Shown here: positions 33,986 through 42,426 of the stretch, piece after piece
Position numbering within the stretch: position 1 is the first letter of the stretch
Layout of the letters: each line of letters starts with the position of its first letter
Assembly: GCA_029556545.1 (NCBI GenBank)
Contig: JAKQEQ010000042.1
Location: forward strand, 144,729 to 208,728
Reading direction: 5' to 3'
Source: Candidatus Hydrogenedentota bacterium
GTDB taxonomy: Bacteria; Hydrogenedentota; Hydrogenedentia; Hydrogenedentales; JAGMZX01
DNA length: 64,000 bases
Position numbers and translations under genes: made by a program
Notes under the pieces: model-generated
Databases searched by the model: none
The model's input: only the letters and a program-made list of their open reading frames with translations
Told to the model about the DNA's origin: nothing

Positions 33986-35041
33986 ATGAGCCGAGAGGAC
34001 GGACAAACGCGGATCATCAACGCTATGGCGCCCATTCGCATCTGCGATTTGGGCGGGTGGACGGACACTTGGTTCGCCGGGACCGGCGCGGTCTTTAACA
34101 TCGGCGTGTATCCCTACGCCGAGGTGCAAATCTACGCGCGGGAAACGCCTCCGGGTCAAGACCGCGAGATCGCGATCCACGCGGAGAATTTCGGCGACCG
34201 CTATGTACTGGATCCCGGGCCCATCGAGTACGACCGGCATCCGCTGCTCGAGGCCTGCATTGACATCATGGAGATACCCGAAAACCTGTCCTTCGAGATC
34301 AACCTGTACTCGAGCGCGCCCGCCGGCTGCTCGACGGGCACCTCCGCGGCGGTGAGCGTGGCGCTGCTCGGCGCATTGGACCTGCTGAGCGCGGGGCGCA
34401 TGACGCCGCACGAGATCGCCGCCACCGCGCACCGGGTCGAGACGGAGAAACTCGGGCTGCAATGCGGCATCCAGGACCAGATTTGCTCGGCCTACGGGGG
34501 TATCTGCTTCATCGAGATGTTCGCGTATCCGCGGGCGTCCGTCTCGCAGATAGTCGTCGCGAACCGCATCTGGTGGGAACTCGAGCGGCGACTCGTCCTA
34601 GTGTACCTCGGGCGCACGCACGCATCGAGCGACGTCCACAAACAGGTGATCGCGGGCCTCGAAGCGCGCGACTCCGACAAGTCGGTCCTCGAACCGCTGC
34701 GCCGGGCCGCCCGCGACGGCAAGGATGCGGTCTACGCCGGGGATTTCCAAGCATTGGGCCGCGCCATGATCATGAACACGGAGGCGCAGGAACAGTTGCA
34801 CCCGGCGCTCGTTTCGGACGCGGCAAAGGCGGTCATCGAACTCGCGCGCGCGCACGACTGCGTCGGCTGGAAGGTCAACGGCGCGGGCGGCGAGGGCGGG
34901 TCGCTCACGATTCTCTGCGGCCCGGAGGGCGAGAAGAAACGGCGCTTCATCGAGGCGCTGCCGTCGCTCGACAAGCGGTTTCGCGTGATCTCGACGTACC
35001 TGTCGCGCACGGGGCTGCGCTGTTGGGAGACGGAGGCGTAA
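33986..35041 (+). CDS. GHMP-family sugar kinase (HddA/fucokinase-like)
   Basis: A GHMP kinase of 351 residues. Motif 1 reads APIRICDLGGWTDTWFA, the form found in D-glycero-D-manno-heptose 7-phosphate kinase and L-fucokinase. The ATP loop is SSAPAGCSTGTSAAVSVALLGAL. The C-terminal motif is VNGAGGEGGSLTILC. It phosphorylates a sugar, perhaps a heptose bound for lipopolysaccharide, but the substrate is not readable. GGGGAA lies six bases before the ATG. A HAD phosphatase gene follows about 150 bases on, and a kinase/phosphatase pair also occurs in heptose activation (HddA/GmhB), which is suggestive only. Confidence 0.86.
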   Translation: MSREDGQTRIINAMAPIRICDLGGWTDTWFAGTGAVFNIGVYPYAEVQIYARETPPGQDREIAIHAENFGDRYVLDPGPIEYDRHPLLEACIDIMEIPENLSFEINLYSSAPAGCSTGTSAAVSVALLGALDLLSAGRMTPHEIAATAHRVETEKLGLQCGIQDQICSAYGGICFIEMFAYPRASVSQIVVANRIWWELERRLVLVYLGRTHASSDVHKQVIAGLEARDSDKSVLEPLRRAARDGKDAVYAGDFQALGRAMIMNTEAQEQLHPALVSDAAKAVIELARAHDCVGWKVNGAGGEGGSLTILCGPEGEKKRRFIEALPSLDKRFRVISTYLSRTGLRCWETEA

Positions 35042-35087
35042 CCACGAATGAACGCGCATGAACACGAAGGAGGGAGGCTCGCACCCG

Positions 35088-35189
35088 ATGGGGGATAAGA
35101 CCCGCACTCGATCTGTCCGATCTGTCCGATCCGTCCGATCCGTCCGATCCGTCCGATCCGTCCGATTCGTCCGATCCGATGGGGGATAA
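35088..35189 (+). CDS. Repeat-encoded leader ORF of 33 codons upstream of the HAD gene
   Basis: A strong ribosome site (AGGAGGGAGG, 35069-35078) precedes ATG 35088. The frame runs MGDKTRTR, then SVR repeated by the 9-bp array, and stops at TAA 35187-35189, four bases before the GTG of the HAD gene. The 14 bases around its start (35085-35098) are duplicated at 35176-35189. Because each repeat unit is three codons, changes in copy number keep the frame open. It may be a translated leader that couples to the HAD gene or an accident of repeat expansion. Confidence 0.35.
   Translation: MGDKTRTRSVRSVRSVRSVRSVRSVRFVRSDGG
35111..35175. repeat. Tandem 9-bp GTCCGATCC array, locus B (7 units)
   Basis: TCCGAT recurs every 9 bases from 35116 to 35170 (seven times), with partial units at the left end. 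This is the longest of three arrays in the window and sits between a duplicated 14-bp segment (35085-35098 and 35176-35189). Confidence 0.85.
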
Positions 35190-35193
35190 CACC

Positions 35194-35844
35194 GTGCCGA
35201 CGATAAGCGCATATGTCTTCGATCTTGACGGCACGCTGATCGACTCGGAGATTCTATGGGTCGAGGCGGCGCACATGTTATTGCGCGATTACGGCTACGA
35301 CGTGTCCTTCGAGGAGGCGCTCCGCATTGTCTACGGTCGCGCATGGGAAAACATCTACACGCTTATCAAGGAAGAGTACCCGCGGCTCCGCATGCCCGTC
35401 GCGACGCTGCAACGCGAATTCGAGGAGCGTTTCGCGCCGCTGCGTGACAGCCGCGACATCCGCATCCGCGGCTCCGTCGCGTTGCTGAAGCGCCTGGCGA
35501 CGACACATCCCGTCGGCATCGTCTCCGGTTCCTACGTGAAGGACATCGCCCACGCGGTCGCCCTGCTGGGCATCGAGGACATCATCGCCTTTTACGTCGG
35601 CTTCGAACACGTGCCGGCGGGCAAGCCCGACCCCGCCTGTTATCGCATGGCCGCCGAGAAATTCGGGTTGCCGCCCGAGACCTGCTGCGCCTTCGAGGAT
35701 TCCACGCCGGGCATCCACGCGGCCAAGGACGCCGGGCTATACTGCGTGGCGCTGGCGCGTCCGGACCGGCCCGCGCAGGACGTCTCCCGCGCGGACCTCG
35801 TACTCGACGACCTCGCCAAGTTCACTCCCGAGCAGTTGGGATAG
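35194..35844 (+). CDS. HAD-superfamily phosphatase/phosphoglucomutase-like protein
   Basis: A HAD subfamily IA hydrolase of 216 residues from GTG 35194. It has motif I FDLDGTLIDSE, motif II in GIVSGSYVKDI, the Lys of PAGKPDP and motif III CCAFEDSTPGIHAAKDAG. An alpha-helical cap (about 20-90) is present. The FEDS-x-xG form is shared with beta-phosphoglucomutase and small sugar phosphatases. The ATG at 35179 is in frame but lies within the duplicated repeat; GGGGG is correctly spaced for the GTG. It sits behind the GHMP kinase gene and a repeat-encoded leader ORF that ends four bases before its start. Confidence 0.85.
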   Translation: MPTISAYVFDLDGTLIDSEILWVEAAHMLLRDYGYDVSFEEALRIVYGRAWENIYTLIKEEYPRLRMPVATLQREFEERFAPLRDSRDIRIRGSVALLKRLATTHPVGIVSGSYVKDIAHAVALLGIEDIIAFYVGFEHVPAGKPDPACYRMAAEKFGLPPETCCAFEDSTPGIHAAKDAGLYCVALARPDRPAQDVSRADLVLDDLAKFTPEQLG

Positions 35845-35864
35845 CCGGCGAAGGCCGTAGTTGC

Positions 35865-36575
35865 TCAGCCGCCCGCCACCGGGGGCAATAACAGCCGCGC
35901 GAGAGGCACTCCGCCCAGAATCAGGAGGATGAGGAAGAACCACATCGCAATGCCCCCGAAGGGGAACACCTCGTGGAAGAGCCGGACCTGGACGGTAATC
36001 ATGGGCAAACTGAGAATGTCGCGCAGTCCGAAGAACTCCCGCTTGCCGATGGCGACCCAGAACTTGCCCGGTTCGTTCTCGGGGTGGTACCCGACAAGGT
36101 AGTAGCGGCCCGGTGCTTCGAGAACGAGGTTCTTGTCGGGAAACTGCCACGAAGTGGTCCCGGTGAAGGGTTCGTAGAATTCATTAGGCTGCTCGCCCAA
36201 GGTCGTGAAGACATACGCGCCGTAACCTTCCGGGATGTCGAACGGGACCGGGGCTTCGGGAAGACCGGGGCCAACCAAGGCCATGGCCGGGCGATAGTTT
36301 TCGAGACGGGTTAGCTTCGGAAGCCCCATCTGGAGATAGAGCGGCGTGTTCGCGGCGACTTCGAAGGTCAGCCAGAGTTCCGGCTTACTCGCCGCGATCT
36401 CGTGATACGCCACCTGCGAGATGTCGACGTCCTCCGTCTCGATGGCGGTGTCGAGCGTGGTGGAGCCGCCGTTGACCACAATGGGCTTATGCGCCGCGGC
36501 CGGTATCGCCACCATAAGACAGAGGACGACGAGCGAAACGAGTAAGAGACGGTTCGAGCAATCCATGACCTGCAA
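35865..36575 (-). CDS. Secreted, C-terminally membrane-anchored protein of unknown function
   Basis: The 236-residue protein has a signal peptide (LLLVSLVVLCLMVAIPAAA, cleavage near residue 28). An extracytoplasmic domain of about 160 residues follows (starts HKPIVVNGGSTTLDTAIETEDVDISQVAYHEI; later RYYLVGYHPENEPGKFWVAIGKREFFG). A C-terminal helix (IAMWFFLILLILGGVPLARLLL) anchors it. The soluble part looks all-beta. I do not recognise the family. The gene lies three bases after the stop of the Rieske-like gene and is certainly co-transcribed. The next ATG (36566) is an alternative start. Confidence 0.75.
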   Translation of the reverse strand: MQVMDCSNRLLLVSLVVLCLMVAIPAAAHKPIVVNGGSTTLDTAIETEDVDISQVAYHEIAASKPELWLTFEVAANTPLYLQMGLPKLTRLENYRPAMALVGPGLPEAPVPFDIPEGYGAYVFTTLGEQPNEFYEPFTGTTSWQFPDKNLVLEAPGRYYLVGYHPENEPGKFWVAIGKREFFGLRDILSLPMITVQVRLFHEVFPFGGIAMWFFLILLILGGVPLARLLLPPVAGG

Positions 36576-36578
36576 CTC

Positions 36579-37004
36579 CTATTCGTGTGGGAGCCGTATG
36601 CGCAACGTATTGCCCTCGCGCTCGACCGGGAGCACGTGCAGTCCGCGCGTGGCGGGTCCGTTCAGCACACGGCCCGTAAAATCATAGCGTGATTTGCCGA
36701 CGCTGCAACACTGGAGCGTGTCCGATCCCGGCACAAGGTCCACGCGACGGCCCAAGTGCCCGCAACAGTTGTGCAGCGCGTGGAACTTGCGGTCTTCCCC
36801 ATGCACCACGAGCACGCGGACGGGCAGGTCCTTGCCTTCGAGCCGGACGGACGAACCGGGCGCGGCGATTTCCAGAGCGCCCTCAAGATCGACCGTGACA
36901 ATCCCGCGATCATACCGCCAACATGCCGGATCGCGCGGCGCGCGCGTGGCGGCAATCCCGAGAATACGCTGCCAGAACGACCGCCGTAGCGTCTTCCCTT
37001 CCAT
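36579..37004 (-). CDS. Rieske-fold protein with an altered cluster-binding site
   Basis: A 141-residue single-domain protein. The first cluster motif, C81-G-H83, follows the usual pattern. The second, normally C-x-x-H then GSRYD, reads C99-C100-S-V102-GKSRYDFTGRVLNGPATRGLHVLPVE, with the spacing of the first Cys kept but the His replaced by Val. The rest of the fold, including the GPAxxxL block, is typical of Rieske ferredoxins. It may bind a cluster differently or not at all. No signal peptide is obvious. GGAGGAAG lies before the ATG, and it is followed within three bases by the membrane-anchored secreted protein gene. Confidence 0.78.
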   Translation of the reverse strand: MEGKTLRRSFWQRILGIAATRAPRDPACWRYDRGIVTVDLEGALEIAAPGSSVRLEGKDLPVRVLVVHGEDRKFHALHNCCGHLGRRVDLVPGSDTLQCCSVGKSRYDFTGRVLNGPATRGLHVLPVEREGNTLRIRLPHE

Positions 37005-37027
37005 GCTTCCTCCCCACGAAGCGGCGT

Positions 37028-38899
37028 CTACTCGGAGGACTTGATCTTCATGTCCTTATCGATGCGGACGCCGTCCCGCTTCTCAAGCAACTTGCAGACC
37101 GCCAGACCGGTCTGCTCATCGAAACCGGTCACCTGTACGCGCGCGACGGGCCGCTGGCGATACGCAATGACGCGGCCCCCGGCCTCAATGGGCTCGCCCT
37201 CCTGCAATACGGTGAAGACCTGGTCCGCTTTCACGCCGTGCAGGGCCGTCAGGTTGGTCAGGATCGCGTTTTCATCGGCGGCGTCGGCGATCATGCCCCG
37301 GACTTCCTGGTCCCTGTAGAAGTGCGCCAATTCGTCGACAATGGCGCCCACCGGACCGAGGACTTTGCCGGGCGGCATATTGGCCTTGTAGTGGAGCACG
37401 ATTTCGCCGGTCTGCGTGTCGGTCACGCGGAGAAACACGAAGGGGTCGCTGTCGATCTGGTCAAAGTCGACGAACGACAGGTATCGCGCAATCTTGATCT
37501 TGCCGGGCGCGGCGGCGGTTTCCGGGTCGGCCAACGCGCTGAGCTGCTGTTCCTGCAGGATCAGATCGAGGTTCTCCCGCTCGACCACGGCGACGTTCAT
37601 CTGCCCGCGCAGTAAAGCGGCGATTTCATGGCGGACGGCCACGTCCGTGCCCGCGCGTGCGAAGAACACCGGCCGTCCCTGCCGCGGCCCGAGGAAGGAC
37701 ACGACCAGTGGCCGGGTGGTCCAGTCGTCCACCGGCTGGCCCTCGAGGCGCTTCGCGTACTCGGCGAGTTCCTTGATTTGTTGCTGGACCAGCTTGCCGC
37801 GTTCGACCTGCGTTGCCTCCTCGAGTTGGCGCAGCATGAGGCTGACGAGTTCGTCGTCACGAATACTTGCGGCGCGTTCAAGCGTCTCCTTCGCTTTCGC
37901 GACGTCGCCTTCAGCCTGATGTACCGTGCTCTCGTTGCTGAGCGCGATGACGTTATAGGGGTCCAGCGCGATCGCCTGCTCGTAGCGCGAGAGGGCGGCG
38001 CTGTTGTCGCCTTTTTCCTGGGCGACGCGTCCCTGCGCGTTCAGCGCCTCCGACTTCTGCCAATCGTCCGCGGGAAGCGTCGCCGCCTTGTCCGCCGCCG
38101 CCGCGGCGTCCTCGACCTTGCCCGCGTTCATCAGGGCCTGCGCCTTGACCGCCTGGGCATAGCCGTCGTCGGGGGCCTGATCGGCGATTTCCGCCGCCTT
38201 GTCATAGTCGCCCTGTTCGAGGGCCACGCGCGCCAGCCCGGCGTTCGATTGAATCTCGCCGAATTCCGCGACCGCCTCGTCCAGCTTGCCTTCCGACACG
38301 AGGATGTAGCCCTTGAGTTCCCGTGCGGCCTGCGGGTCCTCGCCCGCCGCCAAAGCATCGTCGACCACTGCCGCCGCTTCGGCTTTGCGCTTCTGGTAGA
38401 GGTTCTCCGCGACGCGCTTGAGGAAATCCGCGCTCGATGTACCGCCGCCGCGAATCACCTGCTCGACGGCGCGTTGCTCGTCCGGCGCCACAAACAACAC
38501 GAGCGGCGTCACGTCCACGTGCTTGATCCACGCTGCGTCGGCAATCTTCCCGCCGTCGATCACGTGATAATTGAGGTCCAGTTGCCGCGCGAAGGTCTTC
38601 AGGGCCTCCTCGTCCTCCTTGAAACCAAGCGCCGTAATGATCATTTTCTCCCGGCCGTACTTCATGTCCAGGAGCCGCAGTTTGAGCGCCAGTTCCTCGC
38701 CGGAAGCCGTATCGAAGAAGTAATAGATGGCGAGATATGGCTTCGCCTGCTCGATAAGCGTGCAGGTGTCCACGTCCTCGCCCCGAATGTCCACCGCCTT
38801 GATGCACGGCGCGGGCGCGCCCTTGGTGAACTGGGCATTCGCCGTCACGGAAACCGCGAGCGCCAAGGCCGCCGTCCCAACCGTCAAGAACCACCGCAT
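37028..38899 (-). CDS. Exported redoxin-TPR-CsgG-like multidomain protein
   Basis: An exported protein of 623 residues. A signal peptide (MRWFLTVGTAALALAVSVTANA) is followed by a thioredoxin-like domain (about 45-150) lacking a CxxC pair, then tetratricopeptide-type helices (about 165-400; for example LDEAVAEFGEIQSNAGLARVALEQGDYDKAAEIAD). A C-terminal domain (about 435-620) resembles CsgG/curli-secretion-type proteins (MNVAVVERENLDLILQEQQLSAL). It is probably periplasmic and may scaffold envelope assembly. The start is ATG 38899 with GGAGGA upstream. It lies in a minus-strand run with a membrane kinase and a protease upstream and the Rieske-like gene 23 bases downstream. Confidence 0.8.
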   Translation of the reverse strand: MRWFLTVGTAALALAVSVTANAQFTKGAPAPCIKAVDIRGEDVDTCTLIEQAKPYLAIYYFFDTASGEELALKLRLLDMKYGREKMIITALGFKEDEEALKTFARQLDLNYHVIDGGKIADAAWIKHVDVTPLVLFVAPDEQRAVEQVIRGGGTSSADFLKRVAENLYQKRKAEAAAVVDDALAAGEDPQAARELKGYILVSEGKLDEAVAEFGEIQSNAGLARVALEQGDYDKAAEIADQAPDDGYAQAVKAQALMNAGKVEDAAAAADKAATLPADDWQKSEALNAQGRVAQEKGDNSAALSRYEQAIALDPYNVIALSNESTVHQAEGDVAKAKETLERAASIRDDELVSLMLRQLEEATQVERGKLVQQQIKELAEYAKRLEGQPVDDWTTRPLVVSFLGPRQGRPVFFARAGTDVAVRHEIAALLRGQMNVAVVERENLDLILQEQQLSALADPETAAAPGKIKIARYLSFVDFDQIDSDPFVFLRVTDTQTGEIVLHYKANMPPGKVLGPVGAIVDELAHFYRDQEVRGMIADAADENAILTNLTALHGVKADQVFTVLQEGEPIEAGGRVIAYRQRPVARVQVTGFDEQTGLAVCKLLEKRDGVRIDKDMKIKSSE

Positions 38900-39064
38900 G
38901 TCACTGTCCTCCCCGAACGCTCTGTTGTTCTCTGCCTCGCATAAGACTCGCCGCCCGCGCACCCGCGCGCAGTGCGAATTTAGCACTATTATACCACCGT
39001 TCGGGCCGTGCGCGCAGGGCTGCGTGCCCTGCACCCCGCGCCCGTGGATTCTACAGCCTCACTG

Positions 39065-40672
39065 CTATTTCTTGGTGCTCACAAGTACGTCCAGCAAGGG
39101 GGCGATTTCGCCGGGTTCCGTGGCCTTGACAGGCCAGGGAACATCGAGCGTCGCCGGTTCGTCATCCCCTGGGATGGGAACTGTTACTCGAATCCAGACT
39201 TCCTCGACCGGCTCGGTGCACTCGACCCGGCCCACGTGGCGCACCGCACCCTGGCCAACCGTTCGTCTATCCTTGTCCAACAATTCGACCGTCGCGTTTG
39301 CTTCCTCGACAAGCCCCTTGCTGTACAGTTCTCCCACGTACCGGTGCGCGTCCTCCATGCCGAGACCTATGTATTGACCGAACAACTCGTCGTCATCGGT
39401 CTGATAGACCCCGATGCGCACCGCGGTCAGGTAGTTTTCAGGAGTAACGGCAGTGTCCCGCGGAGTGGACACCGGGGCGGTACCCGCATCCGCCGGCGTC
39501 GGCTGCGTGCCGCCGCCGCTGAGCGCGATGACCAATGCAACCACGAGCAGCGCCGCCGTCGCCGCGGCGACAATGTAATACAGACGCGGCGGCTTCGTCC
39601 AGAGAACGGCCGGAGGCGGCGCGGCGGCGACCGGCGGTCCGCCGGTTTCCGTATCGGGCGGGGGCGCGCCGGGTTTCGTCACGTCGAGAGCAGACGCCGA
39701 CACAACGGTGGCCTCGGCCGCCGGAGCCGCCGCCCGCGCGGTTCCCATCATGACCGTTGCGTCGTCCGTCGGGGCGGTGATGACCGTCTCCGCGCCCGCG
39801 CCGGGTTTCTCGAGCGCCAGAATGGCCGGATTGGGCTGCGGCTTGACGCTTTCGCGCAGCGCCGCCGCCATGGCGCGGCCGTCCTGGTACCGGTCGGCGG
39901 GACGTTTGCTCAGCGACTTGAGCAGCACGCGGCTGAGCGCCTCGGGGACGTTGAAGTTGAGTTCATGGGGCGGCACGGGGTCCGTCTTGATGACGTGGTG
40001 CATGACCGTGCTCAGGGCTTCGCCGGTAAACGGCTTCTCGCGCGTGATCAATTCATACAGCACGACGGCGACAGAAAAAAGGTCGGATCGCCCGTCGACT
40101 TTCTGGCCCATGAACTGCTCGGGACTCATGTAGAAGGGCGTGCCGATAAGCGCGCCTTCCTGGGTCAGCGTCGAGTCGGACATGTGGGCAATGCCGAAGT
40201 CCGCCACTTTAATCGGTCCATCAGGCGGGGTCATGATGTTCGCGGGTTTGATGTCGCGATGAATGACACCCCGGTCATGCGCGCTGGCCAGTGCTTCGCA
40301 GATGGCCGCGCCCATCTCGGCCGCCGCCTCGGGCGCCATGTGACGCCGCTCGTCGATCACGTTGCGCAGGTCGCCGCCTTCGAGGAATTCCATGGCGATA
40401 TACGCGATGCCGCTCTCCTCGGCGGCGTCATAGATGGTGATGATGTTCGGATGGTTCAGCGCGCCGGCGGCGCGCGCCTCGCGCAGGAAGCGTTCCATCA
40501 TTTCGTCGGCATGGGCGGACGATTCGAGGACGTCGCGGCGCGCCGTCTTGATCGCGACGCGACGCCCGATGTTCGGGTCGAGCCCTTCGTAGACGACGCC
40601 CATCGCGCCTTTGCCCAGTTCGCGGACAATCCGGTAGCGCCCCAGATGGTCCGGCATGTTCGTGGCGGACAC
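39065..40672 (-). CDS. Membrane-anchored Ser/Thr protein kinase (PknB type)
   Basis: A Hanks-type kinase of 535 residues. A catalytic domain (about 11-270) has GKGAMGVVYEG, VAIK, the catalytic loop HRDIKPANIM, DFG (VADFGIAHM) and the GTPFYMSPEQ activation segment, all canonical. A Pro/Ala-rich juxtamembrane linker (280-360), one membrane helix (YYIVAAATAALLVVALVIAL) and an extracytoplasmic domain of about 140 residues (EEVWIRVTVPIPGDDE...) follow. It should sense something outside and phosphorylate proteins inside. GTG 40672 is the likely start, with a second ATG five codons in. It starts 25 bases after the protease-TPR gene. Confidence 0.92.
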   Translation of the reverse strand: MSATNMPDHLGRYRIVRELGKGAMGVVYEGLDPNIGRRVAIKTARRDVLESSAHADEMMERFLREARAAGALNHPNIITIYDAAEESGIAYIAMEFLEGGDLRNVIDERRHMAPEAAAEMGAAICEALASAHDRGVIHRDIKPANIMTPPDGPIKVADFGIAHMSDSTLTQEGALIGTPFYMSPEQFMGQKVDGRSDLFSVAVVLYELITREKPFTGEALSTVMHHVIKTDPVPPHELNFNVPEALSRVLLKSLSKRPADRYQDGRAMAAALRESVKPQPNPAILALEKPGAGAETVITAPTDDATVMMGTARAAAPAAEATVVSASALDVTKPGAPPPDTETGGPPVAAAPPPAVLWTKPPRLYYIVAAATAALLVVALVIALSGGGTQPTPADAGTAPVSTPRDTAVTPENYLTAVRIGVYQTDDDELFGQYIGLGMEDAHRYVGELYSKGLVEEANATVELLDKDRRTVGQGAVRHVGRVECTEPVEEVWIRVTVPIPGDDEPATLDVPWPVKATEPGEIAPLLDVLVSTKK

Positions 40673-40697
40673 GTGCGTGATTCCCCTTGTCTGTGTG

Positions 40698-41960
40698 CTA
40701 TGGACTCTTCAGTTGCTCGATCCACGCCCGCACCCGCGCCGTGTCGTTCGCGGCGGGCGCGAGGGCGAGGTATTGCTCGAAGTGGCGAATGGCCTCCGCC
40801 GGGTTGTCCAGGGTCGTATACGCGAGCCCGAGATTGTAGTGGGCCGCGGCGTAGTCCGGCCGCAGCTTGAGCGCGGCCTGAAACGCGCGCGCCGCCTCCT
40901 CGCTCCGATTCATTTGCCGCAGCGTTTCACCGAGGTCGTTATGCGATTGTGCCTCGCTCGGCGCGAGTTCGAGCGCGGTCTGAAAGGCCCGGACCGCGTC
41001 CTCGAAACGCTGCTGCCGCAAGTATAACCGGCCAAGATTCCGTTGCACTTCGACGGCCTCCGGCTGCAACGCCCGCGCCTTCCCGTAGGCCGCCTCCGCG
41101 CCCGCGAAGTCGTCGCCCGCCGTGCGCGCCACGGCGAGGTTGAACCAGGCCATGTAAAACTCGGGCAGCAGCCGCACCGCCTCGTCGTAGGCCGCAATCT
41201 TCTCGTCGATGAAGTCGGCGCGGACCCCTCGATTATAGGCTTCGATGGCGCGCAAGTCGGCCTGGGTCGCGCCGCGCGCCGGCATGAGTTCGCCGCCCAC
41301 CTCGTCGGCGAGTTCCCGCGACTCGGGCAGGAGCCCGTGACGGCGGAGCATGGCGTAGGCGTTGTTCACCGGGTTGATGGCGGTAATCCAGTCTTCGTCC
41401 CGCAGCTTGCCGATGATCATGCCGACCAGCGCGCCGGTGCGATCGAATACGGGGCCGCCGCTCGAACCGGGCGCGGCGCGTAACGCCGCCTGGATCACGG
41501 GGTAATTCCGCAGCGTGCGGTTCGTATTCGAGACGGTGCCCGTCACCACCGAAAAATCGAGGCTGCGCGGCGCGGCAATCGACACGAGGTCCGCGCCGCT
41601 GCGCAGGGTCGCGGCGTCGCCTATCCGCGCGGCCTTAGGCAGGTGGACCGACGCGCGCAACAGGGCGATCTCGCGGGCGGAGTCGATCTCGACCACTTCG
41701 AGCGGCGCCGTGCGGCCGTCAAAGAACCGGGCCTCGATATTCTTGACACCCGTAATCTGGTGGGCCGTCGTGAGAATGTATCCATCCCCGCCGACACAAC
41801 ACCCGCTGCTCTGGACCTCCGCGCCCGTCTCCGCGCGCGCCCCGTAGAGGACAACCACGCAGGGCTTGTTGTGCTCGACGACGAATTCCGTGTCGATCGG
41901 CCACGCGGCAACGTGTCCAAAGTTCAGCAGGACGACAAGTCTCAAGACATTCATACGCAT
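40698..41960 (-). CDS. Trypsin-like protease with TPR domain
   Basis: A 420-residue protein with a probable signal peptide (residues 1-20). A trypsin/HtrA-like domain (about 25-220) has His67 in TTAHQI and Ser167 in PGSSGGP; the position of the catalytic Asp is Glu98 (REIALL), so activity is uncertain. No PDZ domain is seen. The C-terminal part (about 235-415) contains tetratricopeptide repeats (RNLGRLYLRQQRFEDAVRAFQTALELAPSEAQSHNDLGETLRQMN and following). It is probably exported, with the TPR part binding partners. It is the first gene of a minus-strand run that continues with the membrane kinase. Confidence 0.85.
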   Translation of the reverse strand: MRMNVLRLVVLLNFGHVAAWPIDTEFVVEHNKPCVVVLYGARAETGAEVQSSGCCVGGDGYILTTAHQITGVKNIEARFFDGRTAPLEVVEIDSAREIALLRASVHLPKAARIGDAATLRSGADLVSIAAPRSLDFSVVTGTVSNTNRTLRNYPVIQAALRAAPGSSGGPVFDRTGALVGMIIGKLRDEDWITAINPVNNAYAMLRRHGLLPESRELADEVGGELMPARGATQADLRAIEAYNRGVRADFIDEKIAAYDEAVRLLPEFYMAWFNLAVARTAGDDFAGAEAAYGKARALQPEAVEVQRNLGRLYLRQQRFEDAVRAFQTALELAPSEAQSHNDLGETLRQMNRSEEAARAFQAALKLRPDYAAAHYNLGLAYTTLDNPAEAIRHFEQYLALAPAANDTARVRAWIEQLKSP

Positions 41961-42047
41961 GACGATAGAATACCATGCCTCAGCGGTCCCGCTATCATAA
42001 GAAGCTGCGCCCGGTGAGTCAACGACGAGCCGCGGCGGCGGGCGCTC

Positions 42048-42076
42048 TTGGAATTTCGGCGCGCGCGCGTGCTATT
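42048..42076 (+). promoter_or_regulatory. Promoter of gatCAB
   Basis: TTGGAA (42048-42053), a 17-base spacer ending in TGC, and TATTCT (42071-42076). The start is predicted near 42083, about 39 bases before gatC. Confidence 0.7.
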
Positions 42077-42121
42077 CTGGTGTTCCCATCCAGGCACACA
42101 AGCGCGGGAACGGAGTTCCGC

Positions 42122-42424
42122 ATGAGCCAGATCACCGTAGAAGACGTGGAATACATTGCCGGGTTGGCCCAACTCGAGGTGGACGCGGCGACGAAGGCGC
42201 GGCTGACCGAGGAACTCGGGAAGATATTGGGCTATGTCGCGAAGTTGAACGAATTGGACACGCGCGACGTGCCGCCGATGATGCACGCCCTCGAAATGCG
42301 GAACGTCTTTCGCGAGGATGAGGCCGGCCCGTCGCTGCCGCGCGACCTGGCGTTGCGGGCCGCGCCGTCGCACGACGGACAGTACTTCATCGTGCCGCGC
42401 ATCCTCGATACGGACGAGGTATAG
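42122..42424 (+). CDS. gatC: Asp-tRNA(Asn)/Glu-tRNA(Gln) amidotransferase subunit C
   Basis: GatC is the small subunit that stabilises the GatAB amidotransferase, which makes Gln-tRNA(Gln) and/or Asn-tRNA(Asn) by transamidation. From ATG 42122 it has 100 residues and shows the family pattern [47 protein letters not shown] and the C-terminal [12 protein letters not shown] ribosome site (ACGGAG) lies upstream; the frame is open to 41975 but that part covers the promoter. gatA starts two bases after its stop. Confidence 0.95.
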   Translation: MSQITVEDVEYIAGLAQLEVDAATKARLTEELGKILGYVAKLNELDTRDVPPMMHALEMRNVFREDEAGPSLPRDLALRAAPSHDGQYFIVPRILDTDEV

Positions 42425-42426
42425 GC

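Noticed and set aside
37628-38944. Plus-strand frame of 438 codons opposite the redoxin-TPR-CsgG-like gene
   Set aside because: Shadow of a gene with signal peptide, TPR helices and ribosome site on the other strand.
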